A stretch of 48,481 bases of DNA from Acetoanaerobium pronyense (GTDB taxonomy: Bacteria; Bacillota; Clostridia; Peptostreptococcales; Filifactoraceae). Both the position numbers and the translations under genes were made by a program. Below are positions 1 through 9,002 of the stretch, piece by piece; the first letter of the stretch is position 1; each line of letters opens with the position of its first letter. The stretch lies in assembly GCF_017874355.1 (NCBI RefSeq), contig NZ_JAGGLI010000022.1, positions 1-48,481 of the forward strand. Reading direction: 5' to 3'. Under the pieces are notes generated by a model. It saw nothing but the letters and a program-made list of their open reading frames with translations, had not been told where the DNA came from and made no database searches.

Positions 1-91
1 TGAGTAGAAAACTAAAATTAAGAACTTTTATTGTGGAATTTTCTAATTTCTGAATTAAGAGCCTAAATTATTTTTTTATGAATAATTCGGG
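1..91 (+). mobile_element. Right end of an IS1380-type insertion sequence, cut by the window edge
   Basis: Bases 3-53 read in one frame as the last 16 residues of a protein (ending VEFSNF) and a TGA stop. The non-coding tail ends in ATGAATAATTCGGG at 78-91. Bases 56-91 are identical to 20976-21011, the right end of the deleted IS copy further along. The left part lies outside the window, so I cannot tell whether this copy is intact. Assignment to IS1380 rests on the other copy's transposase. Confidence 0.75.
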
Positions 92-226
92 ATAAATATT
101 TTTTTAAAAGTTAAGGGGTTGTTAATACTAAGTTAATGAACAGTTAAATATCTATTTTAATAGAATAATATAAAAAATATAGACATTAAAATATAAAACA
201 TTTTCTAAAATATTATTTTGTAATCA

Positions 227-268
227 CAAAAAGCACTTTAGAGTTTTTAAGCTCTAAAGTGCTTTTTG
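227..268 (-). terminator. Intrinsic terminator of the alanine symporter gene
   Basis: A 17-bp perfect inverted repeat (227-243 with 252-268) around an 8-base loop. The left-strand end is T-rich on both sides, so it can work in both directions. It lies just past the stop of the symporter gene. Confidence 0.85.
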
Positions 269-284
269 ATAATAATATTTTTAA

Positions 285-1760
285 TTAAGAAACTTTTTCT
301 GAAGCTTTCTTTTTATATTTTACTGATATTTTTTTCCATACATCAGCATTTTTTATTCCAAGGTCTTCAGGTACGAATATTGGGTCCTTTCCTTCAGCCT
401 TTTGCTTTTCATAATCTCTTAAAGTAGCTATACCTACTTTACTAAGCATTAATATAGCAATAATATTAAGCCACGCCATAAGACCAACACCGATATCTCC
501 AAGTCCCCAAGCAAGATTCGCTGTACGGATAGATCCATAGAATGTCATTGCTAAAAGAGCAATCTTAGTGAAGAAGAAATAAGTCTTATGATTTTTAGAA
601 CCTTTAAACAGATATGCAACATTCGTCTCAGCATAGTAGTAATATGCAAGAAGTGTAGTAAATGCAAAGAAGAAAAGTGCTATTGCCACAAAAGCTTGTC
701 CAAATCCTGGTATTAAAGTGTCTACAGCCATCTGAGTGTAGTTAGGACCTATCTCAACCCCAGGAATATTTTCAACTAAGAACCCACCTGCATCATCAGC
801 AACATTGTACATTCCCGTGATTATTATCATAAAAGCCGTAGCTGAACATACGAAAAGTGTATCAACATATACAGAAAATGCCTGTACTAGACCTTGCTTT
901 GCAGGGTGAGAAACCTCTGCCGCAGCAGCTGCCATAGGACCTGTCCCTTGACCAGCCTCATTTGAGTATATACCTCTTTTTACTCCCCAAGAAATTGCAG
1001 TACCTATTATTGCTCCAAATGCCGCATCTGCTCCAAATGCTGATCTTATTATAAGCATAAACGCATCTGGAAGTGCTGTTATGTTTACACCTATAATCAC
1101 AAGAGCTACTATTATATATATTATTGCCATTATTGGTACTATTATCTCTGCAACCTTACCTATACGTTTAGTTCCTCCAAATACTACCGTAGCAAGAAGT
1201 CCTACAACTATAGCTCCAGTTAGATAAGGAGAAAGACCAAATGCCGACCCTACCGAACTTGCTATACTGTTCGCCTGTACTCCAGGAAGGAATATCCCTA
1301 CTCCAAGTACTGCTGATATAGCGAAAAGTACTGCAAACCACTTTATTCCAAGACCTTTTTCTATGTAATAAGAAGGCCCACCTCTATATTCTCCATCCAT
1401 TTCCTCTTTATAAACCTGTGCAAGTGCCGACTCTATGTATGCCGAACCCGCTCCAAGGAAAGCGATTGCCCACATCCAAAAGACAGCTCCTGGTCCACCG
1501 ACCCCGATTGCAGTTGCAACCCCAGCTATATTACCTGTACCAACTCTTCCTCCAAGCGCCATAGCAAATCCCTGAAAAGAAGAAACTCCAGAGTCTGAGC
1601 TATCTCCACTAATCATTTGAGATACCATATCTTTAATTAATCTAACTTGTGGGAATTTTAAGATAACTGTGAAAAATATCCCTGTTCCAAGAAGTAAATA
1701 AACTAAAAAATCACTCCATATAATACCATTTAGAAAATCAACAATGACTTGTAAATCCAT
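285..1760 (-). CDS. Alanine/glycine:cation symporter (AGCS family)
   Basis: Sodium- or proton-coupled importer of alanine or glycine in the cytoplasmic membrane. The 491-residue length is normal for the family. The conserved segment GGRVGTGNIAGVATAIG (about residues 70-86) and the SNEAGQGTGPMAAAAAE segment (about 269-285) are AGCS signatures, set among roughly ten hydrophobic helices. The ATG at 1760 follows TAGGAGG at good spacing. The gene is transcribed alone toward the IS end, with its own terminator at 227-268. The family is clear; alanine over glycine as substrate is family knowledge, not visible here. Confidence 0.92.
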   Translation of the reverse strand: MDLQVIVDFLNGIIWSDFLVYLLLGTGIFFTVILKFPQVRLIKDMVSQMISGDSSDSGVSSFQGFAMALGGRVGTGNIAGVATAIGVGGPGAVFWMWAIAFLGAGSAYIESALAQVYKEEMDGEYRGGPSYYIEKGLGIKWFAVLFAISAVLGVGIFLPGVQANSIASSVGSAFGLSPYLTGAIVVGLLATVVFGGTKRIGKVAEIIVPIMAIIYIIVALVIIGVNITALPDAFMLIIRSAFGADAAFGAIIGTAISWGVKRGIYSNEAGQGTGPMAAAAAEVSHPAKQGLVQAFSVYVDTLFVCSATAFMIIITGMYNVADDAGGFLVENIPGVEIGPNYTQMAVDTLIPGFGQAFVAIALFFFAFTTLLAYYYYAETNVAYLFKGSKNHKTYFFFTKIALLAMTFYGSIRTANLAWGLGDIGVGLMAWLNIIAILMLSKVGIATLRDYEKQKAEGKDPIFVPEDLGIKNADVWKKISVKYKKKASEKVS

Positions 1761-1790
1761 AAACTACCTCCTAAGTAATTTCTATCCCGA

Positions 1791-1817
1791 ATTATAAACC
1801 ATTGCATATTTTGCAAT
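1791..1817 (-). promoter_or_regulatory. Probable promoter and inverted repeat of the symporter gene
   Basis: On the minus strand a perfect -10 box TATAAT (1791-1796) lies about 30 bases before the start codon. Just upstream is an inverted repeat with 6-bp arms, ATTGCA-N5-TGCAAT (1801-1817), between the -10 and the expected -35 position, a usual place for a repressor site. I could not find a good -35 box. Confidence 0.45.
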
Positions 1818-2209
1818 TTATTCGTTTTAACGAAAATTCAGAATATTTTTCTTAAAAGTTTATCATTGATTTTACTTATTTACAACCCAATTTAGTATAA
1901 AAATAAAATTTTATGCAAAGTCGTTAAAATATGAAATTGAAACTTCAAAAATGTTTTCTTGCTAAAAAAATAACATTATGATTATTTATTCTTTTTGAAT
2001 TAATAAAAATACTTTTATTTTTTAGAATATTACTTAAAACCAATTGTAAACATTCAATTTTAAACAATTTCATTATTTCTCTTCTAGTTAAGAAGTTCCA
2101 ACTTTTAATATATTATCAATGGGTACCTTCCAGTGAATTACTATATGCATAAACTTTAGGTTTGTAAAACAGAATTAAAATTCACAGAAAATTTATTTTT
2201 ATAAATTAC
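1818..2209. other. Intergenic AT-rich stretch with no gene recognised
   Basis: Part of the 543-base gap between the divergent symporter and orphan membrane-protein genes. I see no coding frame, RNA gene or clear hairpin here. The ends of the gap hold the two promoter regions listed separately. Confidence 0.5.
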
Positions 2210-2267
2210 ACTAGTTCTATACTAGTTCCATGAAAATATTTTTGATTCACCTTTACCGTGATATAAT
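2210..2267 (+). promoter_or_regulatory. Promoter region with tandem 11-bp repeats
   Basis: A perfect TATAAT (2262-2267) lies 36 bases before the TTG start of the next gene; the -35 is weak. Upstream are two tandem 11-mers, ACTAGTTCTAT (2210-2220) and ACTAGTTCCAT (2221-2231), differing at one base and spaced by one helical turn. Such direct repeats often bind an activator, here unknown. Confidence 0.45.
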
Positions 2268-2303
2268 ATTTTATATAATTATTGCCATTAAGGAGATGAT
2301 AGT

Positions 2304-3071
2304 TTGGATAGCTTTTTATTAGAATTTATTAGCAAAGTTATATTAGCAAATCTTTGCATATATGGGATTTATTCATTCTTTGAAGAAAAAGAAAATCTAT
2401 TTTCTCTTAAAAATTTAAAAATGATATTAATTTTTTCATTCCTATCATTTCTAGGCTCATTTTATCCTGAAATCTTGAAATTTTCGATTTGTTTGATTGC
2501 CCTTACTACAATAATTTATTTTTTTTACGAAGTAAATATTTTCCAGGCTTTTATTGGTTCTGCCTTAGCCACCCTAATACTTCTTCTTTCTGAAATCTTA
2601 TGTATTGCCACCATATCCTTTTTCATAGATTTTGATCTTCAAACACTGGCTATGTCAAATATCGATAGAATAAAAGTTATGATAATAGTGATTTTTTATT
2701 ATTCCTTAGTCACTAAACTTTTGAAAAATAGAGTTAGAAATCTAATTTTTTCAAACTCTGTTTTCAAAAAATCTCATATAAAAATAATAAACATATTTTT
2801 AATCTTTACCGTCCTCACATCTTCTATAATGCTGGCTCTTTTGAATATAAACAATAACCTCACAGAAATAAAGATATATTATTCAATGATTTTTTTAGTT
2901 GTTTTTTTGGGAATTCTTTATTTAGTTTATAAATTAGATTCAAAACTAAATGAATCAATCACGGATAATCCAGATGATATAAAGAAGGAAATTCTGCCTG
3001 GAAGGATACTTGTAAATGGAAAGCTGATTAAGCTAGCATCTTTAGATACCGATTCAGGTTATAGCCAATAG
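2304..3071 (+). CDS. Orphan polytopic membrane protein (7 predicted TM helices)
   Basis: The 255-residue protein has about seven hydrophobic segments (near residues 3-25, 38-55, 56-75, 77-107, 123-140, 160-180, 190-211) and a 45-residue polar tail. The topology recalls the sensor half of AgrC-type or other GHKL histidine kinases, but no kinase domain follows: the frame stops and a strong terminator comes at once. I do not recognise the family. The start is TTG, chosen because AAGGAGA lies 8 bases upstream and no ATG is near. The gene stands alone. Confidence 0.6.
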   Translation: MDSFLLEFISKVILANLCIYGIYSFFEEKENLFSLKNLKMILIFSFLSFLGSFYPEILKFSICLIALTTIIYFFYEVNIFQAFIGSALATLILLLSEILCIATISFFIDFDLQTLAMSNIDRIKVMIIVIFYYSLVTKLLKNRVRNLIFSNSVFKKSHIKIINIFLIFTVLTSSIMLALLNINNNLTEIKIYYSMIFLVVFLGILYLVYKLDSKLNESITDNPDDIKKEILPGRILVNGKLIKLASLDTDSGYSQ

Positions 3072-3126
3072 AAAAACCTCCAAGTAGAGCCCTAGTTTTA
3101 ACTAGGTTATCTACTTGGAGGTTTTT
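3072..3126. terminator. Bidirectional terminator between converging genes
   Basis: A 17-bp perfect stem (3072-3088 with 3110-3126) encloses a smaller CCTAGT/ACTAGG hairpin. A-rich and T-rich ends let it serve the membrane-protein gene (+) and uxuB (-). Confidence 0.88.
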
Positions 3127-3147
3127 ATTTATAAATGTTTTTATTTA

Positions 3148-4764
3148 TTAAGCTTTCTTCAAAGTAGCCCTTACAGCTCCTTCTCCTTTTACAAGGTCTT
3201 CAAAATACCTTTCAACCTTATCAGCAAGACCTGCTTCATAAAGATTTACACCAAATATAGTTTCATTGGAAAGAAGAGGTTTAAGGTTTTCTGAAAAAGG
3301 TCCCTTATCCCCTAGCTTTATATCCTTTACATAATCCCTTACTTCATCTAACATAGGATCAGGGCTAAGCTCCATAGGATTTCCCATATCATCTACTCCC
3401 ATTAGATATCTGCACCAAGCCGCAAGTACAAGAGGGATATATTTTAGGGAAGAAGCATCAAGGTCTTCTCTCTTTATATAAGCCTTTATAGTCTCTCCAA
3501 ATCTTATTCCAAGCTTTTGAGATGTGTCAGTAGCTATTCTTTGTGGAGTGTCTGGCATAAAAGGATTTGGTATCCTTACATTTATTACTTCATCTATAAA
3601 TTCCTTAGGATCAAGTATCTTAGGGCCAACAACGACTGGAAGTCCTTCTTCATATCCAATCTTCTGTACAAGTGACCTTAAATCTCTATCTTCCATTTCC
3701 TTTGATATAAGGTTGAATCCAAGCAAGCATCCAAATATAGCAAGGGCTGTATGAAGAGGGTTAAGGCAGGTACAAACCTTCATTTTTTCTACCTTGTCCA
3801 CAGTCTCCCTATCTGCAAATATTACCCCTTTATCCTCTATTACAGGTCTTCCGTTAGGGAAAATATCTTCAACCACAAGGTACTGAGGCTCCTCTGCATT
3901 TACAAATGATGCAATATAGGTGTTTTTTGATGTAACTATTCCCTGTGCATCCTCAAATCCATCTTTAATGAGGATTTCTTTTACGCTGTCATCTGGTCTA
4001 GGTGTTATTTTGTCTATCATGCTCCAAGGGAACGAAACCTTAGTTTCATCGTTCACATAGTCAACAAATCCTTTATCTGCGTGATTATTTTCTGCCCAGT
4101 TTTTAGCATAGTCATTTATTGCATTATATAATCTAGTACCATTGTGAGAGCAATTGTCCATACTTACAAGGGCAAGGGGTGTCTTACCATTTTCATATCT
4201 TTCATAAAGAAGGGAGGCAACCTTACCCATATAGCTTTTTGGAGATTTTGGACCTTTTTCAAAGTCCTCCTTAACTATAGCAAAGTAATTGCCCTGATTA
4301 TCCTTTAGGTTGTATCCCTTTTCCGTTATTGTAAAGCTCACCATCTGAAGACTATTATTTTTAAATATGTCTTTTAGCCTGTTCCAATCAGCTTCAGACT
4401 CCGAATCTGATATCAGGGACTCTGTGATGCTAGATACAACTGTTTTTTCTATAGCTCCATCTGCTTTTAATGTCACAAGAAGACTCATATTATCATGAGG
4501 TCTATAGGTTTTTTCTATTATTTCATAGTCAAATCCCTCTGCAACTACAATCCCTATATCTGTTTTTTTATCGTTTAGGTTGTTTTGATTCACATTAGCT
4601 AAAAAAGCTCTGAAAATATTTCCAGCTCCAAAATGTATCCAATTTGGACTACTGTATGTTTTTTCATTTACAAGCTTTTGGTCAAACCTAGGAAGAATAT
4701 ATCCCTTTTCTTCCCAAGGGGTCTTATCCATTAAACCTTCAACTGTGAGTTTGATATGAACCAC
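3148..4764 (-). CDS. uxuB: Fructuronate reductase / D-mannonate oxidoreductase (mannitol dehydrogenase family)
   Basis: Interconverts D-fructuronate and D-mannonate with NAD(H) in the cytoplasm. The N-terminal nucleotide-binding part has WIHFGAGNIFRAFLA (about residues 42-56), the family hallmark, followed by the long-chain mannitol dehydrogenase C-terminal domain (KVCTCLNPLHTALA around 328-341). At 538 residues it is full length. The GTG at 4764 starts 4 bases after the uxuA stop, so the two are translated together. Its AGGGG is almost touching the GTG, so the ATG at 4731 (MDKTPWEE) is an alternative start. It is the last gene of the cluster. Confidence 0.88.
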   Translation of the reverse strand: MVHIKLTVEGLMDKTPWEEKGYILPRFDQKLVNEKTYSSPNWIHFGAGNIFRAFLANVNQNNLNDKKTDIGIVVAEGFDYEIIEKTYRPHDNMSLLVTLKADGAIEKTVVSSITESLISDSESEADWNRLKDIFKNNSLQMVSFTITEKGYNLKDNQGNYFAIVKEDFEKGPKSPKSYMGKVASLLYERYENGKTPLALVSMDNCSHNGTRLYNAINDYAKNWAENNHADKGFVDYVNDETKVSFPWSMIDKITPRPDDSVKEILIKDGFEDAQGIVTSKNTYIASFVNAEEPQYLVVEDIFPNGRPVIEDKGVIFADRETVDKVEKMKVCTCLNPLHTALAIFGCLLGFNLISKEMEDRDLRSLVQKIGYEEGLPVVVGPKILDPKEFIDEVINVRIPNPFMPDTPQRIATDTSQKLGIRFGETIKAYIKREDLDASSLKYIPLVLAAWCRYLMGVDDMGNPMELSPDPMLDEVRDYVKDIKLGDKGPFSENLKPLLSNETIFGVNLYEAGLADKVERYFEDLVKGEGAVRATLKKA

Positions 4765-4768
4765 CCCT

Positions 4769-5845
4769 TTACTTGTTTGCTTTAGATAATTTATCTATCG
4801 CTTCCCAAAGACCGTTCAAATACGTAGCACCAAGTGCCCTGTCATAAAGCCCATAACCTGGCATAGCTACCTCATCCCAAATCATTCTTCCATGATCTGG
4901 TCTGATTGGCCCCTCCATCCCTATATCGTAAAATGCCTTCATTATTTCGTACATATCAAGAGAACCATCCGATGATAGATGGGCAGCCTCATCAAATTTT
5001 CCTGGTGCATGATGAATTAGGTTTCTTACATGCCCAAAGTGAACTCTTCCTTTAAAGCTTCTTATCATATCAGGAATATCATTATTAGGACTTGACCCTA
5101 AAGAGCCTGTACAAAGAGTAAGTCCATTATTCATTACAGGAACTGCATCAAGAATCCTTTTTATATTTTCCTTGTTATTTACTATTCTTGGGAGTCCAAA
5201 CACTGGCCAAGCTGGATCATCTTGATGTATAGCCATTTTTATATTGTATTTCTCGCAAGTTGGCATTATAGCCTTGAGGAAATATATTAGGTTTTCGAAA
5301 AGTTTTTCTTCATCAACCTCTTTGTATAGCTCGAAAAGTTCCTTAACTCTTGCAAGTCTTTCAGGTTCCCATCCTGGCATTACAAATCCATTTGAATTTG
5401 AATCTATCTGCTCAAACATAGCAGTCGGATCAATCTTGTCTATAAGTTCTTGGTCATAAGAAAGTACTGTAGAGCCATCAGTTCTCATCTTTGCAAGATC
5501 TGATCTAGTCCAGTCAAATACAGGCATGAAGTTGTAACATACTAAATCTATACCAGCCTCACCTAAATTTTCAAGAGTTTCTATATAATTTTTTATATAT
5601 TCGTCCCTTGTAGATGCACCTATCTTAATATCATCATGTATGTTTACACTTTCAATTCCGCTAAGCTCTAGTCCTGCCTCCTCTACCTCATCCTTCATAG
5701 CCTTTATAGCTTCTTTTGTCCAAACCTCTCCAGGCTTAGTATCATAAAGTGTAGTAATTACTCCTACACATCCTGGTATTTGCCTAATTTGCTTTAATGT
5801 AACGCTATCATGCTTGCTCCCAAACCATCTAAGTGTCATTTTCAT
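4769..5845 (-). CDS. uxuA: D-mannonate dehydratase
   Basis: Dehydrates D-mannonate to 2-keto-3-deoxygluconate (KDG). The protein opens MKMTLRWFGSKHDSV, as UxuA proteins do, and carries the metal- and substrate-binding segments IHQDDPAWPVFGLPRI, CTGSLGSSPNNDI, HFGHVRN and RPDHGR. I chose the ATG at 5845 (358 residues): GGTGA lies 8 bases upstream. The longer frame from 5893 would add 16 residues encoded by the operator and is unlikely. KDG kinase and aldolase are not in the window. Confidence 0.9.
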   Translation of the reverse strand: MKMTLRWFGSKHDSVTLKQIRQIPGCVGVITTLYDTKPGEVWTKEAIKAMKDEVEEAGLELSGIESVNIHDDIKIGASTRDEYIKNYIETLENLGEAGIDLVCYNFMPVFDWTRSDLAKMRTDGSTVLSYDQELIDKIDPTAMFEQIDSNSNGFVMPGWEPERLARVKELFELYKEVDEEKLFENLIYFLKAIMPTCEKYNIKMAIHQDDPAWPVFGLPRIVNNKENIKRILDAVPVMNNGLTLCTGSLGSSPNNDIPDMIRSFKGRVHFGHVRNLIHHAPGKFDEAAHLSSDGSLDMYEIMKAFYDIGMEGPIRPDHGRMIWDEVAMPGYGLYDRALGATYLNGLWEAIDKLSKANK

Positions 5846-5874
5846 ATTATATTCACCGCTTTCATTTTTATCAA

Positions 5875-5891
5875 CTAGTACACTAGTATAC
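5875..5891 (-). promoter_or_regulatory. Candidate GntR operator and internal promoter before uxuA
   Basis: CTAGTACACTAG (5875-5886) differs by one base from the perfect palindrome CTAGTATACTAG at the TRAP promoter (10668-10679). On the minus strand it overlaps a possible -10 box TATACT; the -35 is weak. It sits just after the regulator gene and 30 bases before uxuA. Two matching sites in one cluster that encodes a GntR protein suggest autogenous control. Confidence 0.6.
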
Positions 5892-5901
5892 ATGTTTAGA
5901 T

Positions 5902-5926
5902 AGATGACAGAAAAAATCTGTCATCT
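5902..5926 (-). other. Stem-loop between gntR and uxuA
   Basis: A 10-bp perfect inverted repeat (AGATGACAGA/TCTGTCATCT) with a short AT loop. No U-tract follows on the minus strand, so it is more likely an mRNA processing or stability hairpin, or a weak attenuator, than a full terminator. Confidence 0.5.
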
Positions 5927-5941
5927 GCTTAAGGAAGGTTA

Positions 5942-6619
5942 TTAATCTATGATATATTCTGGGTATTTATTTCTTATAAGCTCCTCATCAAGCTTATATC
6001 TCGTAAGATGCTCAGTAAGGACTTTCTTAGCCATCTCTTTATCTCTCTTTTTTATAGCATCTATTATAGCTTTATGGTCTTCTATTACTCTATCACTTTT
6101 TATAGTTTCTATGCTCAGTCTTCTAACTCTGTCAAAATGAACAGTAGTATCTTCTACTATTTTTCTTATAAACTCCTTGTGAGCAATATTGTATAGCACT
6201 CTATGGAACTCATCATCATAATAAAATGTCTTATCATGCATATTTCTCTCTAGATAAAACTCTTGAAGAGAAACCATTTCCTCAAGCCTCATTATGTCCC
6301 TATCGGTAGCCATCTCACAGGCTAGCTCTGTAATCGAAGTCTCTACTATAAGTCTGAAAAATCTAGCTTCTTCTATAATCCTATAATCTATCTTTGATAT
6401 AAAACTACCCCTTTGAGGCACTATCTCCACAAGCTTCATTTTACTCATCTCTATAAGCGCTTCTCTCACAGGAGTCCTGCTTATGCCAAGCTCTTGGGAT
6501 ATCTCATTTTCACTGAGCATTATTCCTGGAGCAAGGTCAAGTGATATTATATTTTCCCTGATTGTTCTGTAAGCATAATCTCTTGCAGTCTCATTAGATT
6601 CCCTTTTTAATATATTCAC
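5942..6619 (-). CDS. GntR-family regulator (FadR/UxuR-like, FCD domain)
   Basis: The winged helix-turn-helix spans about residues 8-75 (ENEISQELGISRTPVREALI, then QRGSFIS in the wing), followed by an all-helical FCD ligand domain. The 225-residue length fits the FadR subfamily, whose members often sense sugar acids. It lies inside the sugar-acid cluster, between the dehydrogenase and uxuA, and two CTAG-N4-CTAG palindromes in the cluster are its likely sites. The ligand is probably a pathway intermediate such as fructuronate or mannonate (inference). Confidence 0.85.
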   Translation of the reverse strand: MNILKRESNETARDYAYRTIRENIISLDLAPGIMLSENEISQELGISRTPVREALIEMSKMKLVEIVPQRGSFISKIDYRIIEEARFFRLIVETSITELACEMATDRDIMRLEEMVSLQEFYLERNMHDKTFYYDDEFHRVLYNIAHKEFIRKIVEDTTVHFDRVRRLSIETIKSDRVIEDHKAIIDAIKKRDKEMAKKVLTEHLTRYKLDEELIRNKYPEYIID

Positions 6620-6693
6620 TTTATCTCCTCATTTATGGCAGATTTTAAACATTATAAAAATTATACCATAGGTTTTTTATCTGAAAAATCCTT

Positions 6694-7710
6694 CTAGAAA
6701 GTTAATACTATTTTTCGGACGCTAGGGTCTCCCTTTTCGATAAGAGCTAATGCATCCTTTACATCATTATAGTTAAAACTATGGGATACTGAACCTTCAA
6801 AGTCAATCTTTCCTTCATTTACAAGATCTATTACCTCTTGAAATTTCTTGTTTTGAAGTCTTGATCCTCTTACATCAAGTTCCTTGGCAGTTATCTTTAG
6901 CTGAGTTATAGGGGATAAATCTTCTGAAAATCCCATAGTTATTACTCTTCCTGCATTTCCAGTGACTTCAAGAAGAAAAGGAAGGGTTTCCTTAGTGCAA
7001 GCAGCATCTATTGAAACTGTAGGCCCATACCCATCTGTAATATCCCTAATTTCTTTAAGGGGATCCTCTGCCTTCATATTTATTGTATGATGAGCACCAA
7101 GTTTTCTTGCCTCTTCAAGTTTTTCTTCAAATATATCTGCAACTATCAGCTTTGCTCCGCTAAGTCTTGCAACTTTGAGTATACTGCTTCCGAGTGCTCC
7201 TGCTCCAAGTATCAACACTGTATCATCTTTAGTTACCTGTGCTCTAGATAGACATTGCACAGAAATAGTTGCAGGTTCTATCATTATAGCTTCTTCATAT
7301 GATAGCTTTTCAGGTATATGATAAAGGCTAGATTCATCTGCAGTGATATACTCTCTATATCCACCGTGTACATGTACACCTCTCACCTTTAAGTCCTTGC
7401 ATACATTACCTCTTCCTATCTTGCAGGCGTAACATTTACCGCAGTTCATTACCTGATCTATTATTACTCTATCTCCTTTTTTGAACTTAGTTACGCCACT
7501 TCCTATTTCCTCAACCTCACCAACTATTTCATGTCCTAGCACTCTAGGATATGTTGCAACCGCATTTGTTCCGTGATATATATGAACATCTGAGCCACAT
7601 ATTCCCGAAGCTTTTACCTTTATAAGAACTTCTTTTTCGGTTTCAATTACTGGTTTTTCCAAATCAACTATATCAATCTCAAAAGGTTTGTTTACAATAA
7701 TGCCTTTCAT
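6694..7710 (-). CDS. RspB-like zinc alcohol dehydrogenase, probable L-gulonate 5-dehydrogenase
   Basis: Medium-chain dehydrogenase of 338 residues. Catalytic-zinc ligands are in GICGSDVHIYHG and GHEIVGEVEEIG. Structural-zinc cysteines lie in CGKCYACKIGRGNVC (about 90-104). The NAD fold has LGAGALGSSILKVA. It resembles E. coli RspB along its whole length (HIYHG, YPRVLGHE, VRGVHVHGG, IDAACTKE). RspB-type enzymes oxidise L-gulonate to D-fructuronate, which would feed UxuB and UxuA next door. L-galactonate or L-idonate are alternatives. It lies 14 bases after dctM and is presumably cotranscribed. Confidence 0.82.
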   Translation of the reverse strand: MKGIIVNKPFEIDIVDLEKPVIETEKEVLIKVKASGICGSDVHIYHGTNAVATYPRVLGHEIVGEVEEIGSGVTKFKKGDRVIIDQVMNCGKCYACKIGRGNVCKDLKVRGVHVHGGYREYITADESSLYHIPEKLSYEEAIMIEPATISVQCLSRAQVTKDDTVLILGAGALGSSILKVARLSGAKLIVADIFEEKLEEARKLGAHHTINMKAEDPLKEIRDITDGYGPTVSIDAACTKETLPFLLEVTGNAGRVITMGFSEDLSPITQLKITAKELDVRGSRLQNKKFQEVIDLVNEGKIDFEGSVSHSFNYNDVKDALALIEKGDPSVRKIVLTF

Positions 7711-7724
7711 GTTTTCCTCCTATT

Positions 7725-9002
7725 CTACATAAAGCTCGGTAACCACATTGTCACAGGTTCTACAAAAGAAACTAAAAGCAGTACAAGTAGATTCGCTATT
7801 AAAAATGGCATAATAGCTTTTGATATCTTTGCAAGACTTATTCCACCTATTTTTGATGCTACAAATAGACAAACTCCAACGGGAGGTGTCACAAGCCCTA
7901 TAACTAGGTTTAATACAGCCATCACAGCAAACTGTATATCTGGCATCCCGATTGTTCTAGTTACAACTAAAAGCACCGGAAAAAGTATTACAATTGCAGA
8001 TATAGTTTCCATAAACATACCTACAAAAAGAAGCAATAGGTTTATAAGTATTATAATCATGATTTTGTTTGTAGTAAGAGAAAGCATTCCATTTGCAACC
8101 ATCTGAGGAATCTGCTCACTTGCAAGTATCCATGCAAATACATTTGCAAATCCTACAAGCATAAGTATGCTTGCCGAAGATCTGGCTGACTCAACAATAA
8201 GATTTGGAATCATCTTTACATTTAGTTCTTTGTAAACAAATATTCCAACAATAAAAGCATAAAGTATAGCAACAATGGCAGCCTCAGTCGGAGTAAATAT
8301 CCCCCCAAGAATACCAAAGAGTATTATCATAGTCATAAGCACTGCCCAAAATGCTGATCTAAAAGATTTTAAAATTTCGATTATAGGTTTTTTCTCGCCT
8401 TTTGGATAGTTTCTTTTCTTTGAAATATAATAATTAACGAAAAACTGGAAAAGGCCTACAAGCACTCCCGGTATAATACCAGCTATAAAAAGTCTACCAA
8501 CTGAAATACCAGTTAACGTTCCAGCTATTATCATAGGTACACTTGGAGGAATTATAGGCCCTATAGTGGAAGATGCTGCTGTTATCGCCGAAGCATATTC
8601 TGCATCATATCCAGATTTTTTCATAGCAGGAATCATTATTCCCCCTACAGATGCAGTATCCGCAATTGCAGTACCTGAAATTCCTGCAAATATCATGGAA
8701 GACCCTATATTAGCAAATCCAAGGCCTCCTCTAATATGTCCAAATAGATGATCTCCAAAATCAACTATCTTTTGGGTGATTCCTCCAACATTCATAAGAT
8801 TACCAGCAAGGACAAAACCGGGTATGCAAAGAAGTACAAATGAGTCCATCCCCCCATACATTTTCTGAGGTATTGCAAAAAGGTCTATACCTGCACCTAT
8901 TAGATAGATAAACGATGATATACCAAGTGCATAAGCAACTGGAAAACCCATCATAAGTATTATTAAGAAGGATATAAAAAGTATTAAAACCAAACTATCC
9001 AT
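7725..9002 (-). CDS. dctM: TRAP transporter large permease (DctM family)
   Basis: The ion-coupled transport subunit of a TRAP transporter, 425 residues with about 11-12 hydrophobic helices. Family-typical segments are GFPVAYALG near the N-terminus, SSTIGPIIPPSVPMIIAG (about 140-157) and LVTPPVGVCLFVAS near the C-terminus. Its ATG lies inside the end of dctQ (8-base overlap), so the two are translationally coupled. With DctP and DctQ it should import the sugar acid handled by this cluster. Confidence 0.92.
   Translation of the reverse strand: MDSLVLILFISFLIILMMGFPVAYALGISSFIYLIGAGIDLFAIPQKMYGGMDSFVLLCIPGFVLAGNLMNVGGITQKIVDFGDHLFGHIRGGLGFANIGSSMIFAGISGTAIADTASVGGIMIPAMKKSGYDAEYASAITAASSTIGPIIPPSVPMIIAGTLTGISVGRLFIAGIIPGVLVGLFQFFVNYYISKKRNYPKGEKKPIIEILKSFRSAFWAVLMTMIILFGILGGIFTPTEAAIVAILYAFIVGIFVYKELNVKMIPNLIVESARSSASILMLVGFANVFAWILASEQIPQMVANGMLSLTTNKIMIIILINLLLLFVGMFMETISAIVILFPVLLVVTRTIGMPDIQFAVMAVLNLVIGLVTPPVGVCLFVASKIGGISLAKISKAIMPFLIANLLVLLLVSFVEPVTMWLPSFM

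Noticed and set aside
1784-1796. Third IS1380 end (CCCGAATTAT) before the symporter gene
   Set aside because: Only ten bases match the inverted repeat, and they overlap the -10 box; no other IS sequence follows.
3524-3754. Small plus-strand ORFs opposite uxuB, uxuA and the eut genes
   Set aside because: They are antisense shadows with no ribosome sites and no family features.
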